The notes under the pieces are model-generated. The model searched no databases and was not told the DNA's origin. It saw nothing but the letters and a program-made list of their open reading frames with translations. A program made the position numbers and the translations under genes. From assembly GCA_030616465.1 (NCBI GenBank), contig JAUWXH010000203.1, positions 1 to 5,003 on the forward strand: DNA of 5,003 nucleotides, in the 5' to 3' direction. Position 1 is the stretch's first letter, and each line of letters starts with the position of its first letter. This DNA is from Planctomycetota bacterium. Its GTDB lineage: Bacteria > Planctomycetota > Phycisphaerae > UBA1845 > Fen-1342. This document shows positions 4,901-5,003 of the stretch, in pieces.

Positions 4901-5003
4901 AGCGCGCATCGTCACCGACACGCCGCCCGCCATGCTGCCGGAGCTGGTTGATGCGGGATTCTACTGCTTCCGGCCCCTGCGTTCCAGTCAGACGGGCAGT
5001 CCG
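4899..5003 (-). CDS. Possible C-terminal end of an unidentified upstream gene
   Basis: A minus-strand frame enters from the right edge and ends at TGA 4901-4899, giving 34 residues with a helical, charged middle (ESRINQLRQ) and a basic tail. No family is recognisable. Its stop lies 13 bases before GTG 4885 and overlaps a ribosome binding site, as at other junctions of the operon. If real, the operon begins outside the window. Only about 65% of its codons end in G or C, lower than expected from its neighbours, so it could be non-coding. Confidence 0.38.
   Translation of the reverse strand, partial: RTARLTGTQGPEAVESRINQLRQHGGRRVGDDAR

Noticed and set aside
4932..5003. A plus-strand ATG frame running off the right edge, as a divergent gene
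   Set aside because: No ribosome binding site precedes the ATG and only 24 codons are visible. The co-directional minus-strand frame fits the operon spacing better, though this is not certain.
1..5003. CRISPR arrays, tRNA genes, insertion sequences
   Set aside because: No regularly spaced direct repeats, no tRNA T-loop plus acceptor pairing, and no transposase-like frame were seen on either strand.

Overview
The window is high-GC bacterial DNA (about 60-65% by eye). It is dominated by one compact minus-strand operon of type II fatty-acid/polyketide-style genes. The gene set is two FabZ-like hotdog dehydratases, an unusually long acyl carrier protein, and two tandem FabF-like ketosynthases. 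The protein sequences resemble sets I associate with Planctomycetota. That assignment is a recollection of family resemblance, not a search result.

Region by region, right to left in the direction of transcription. Positions 5003-4899 may hold the last 34 codons of an upstream co-directional gene. Positions 4885-4346 encode a FabZ-like dehydratase (start at 4885 or 4846). Positions 4308-3913 encode a 131-residue acyl carrier protein with an internal extension. Positions 3904-3416 encode a second FabZ-like dehydratase. Positions 3419-2088 encode a ketosynthase fold in which all three Cys-His-His catalytic positions are replaced. Positions 2077-785 encode a ketosynthase with the complete triad. 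Spacing is tight (37, 8, -4 and 10 bp). At three of the junctions the ribosome binding site overlaps or adjoins the previous stop codon, which points to translational coupling.

The likely working model is that the intact ketosynthase and its degenerate partner form a heterodimer, like the KS-alpha/chain-length-factor pairs of type II polyketide and aryl polyene systems. The heterodimer would elongate chains on the dedicated carrier protein, and one or both dehydratases would remove water from the 3-hydroxyacyl intermediates. No ketoreductase, enoyl reductase, acyltransferase or thioesterase lies in the window, so the pathway is incomplete here and the product cannot be named.

The leftmost 784 bases contain no convincing complete gene but do contain structure. 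There is a possible C-terminal fragment of a plus-strand gene (2-97). A strong intrinsic terminator (134-173) is best read on the minus strand. A nearly perfect 12-bp hairpin (184-225) lies beside it. A 16-base perfect match to the complement of the 16S rRNA 3' tail (246-261) sits seven bases before a six-codon ORF. A possible minus-strand promoter (451-478) lies upstream of these. A dense nested palindrome lies at 656-719. The promoter, hairpins and terminator together suggest a short minus-strand transcript of about 310 nt, either a small RNA or a leader, as well as a possible long 3' UTR of the operon.
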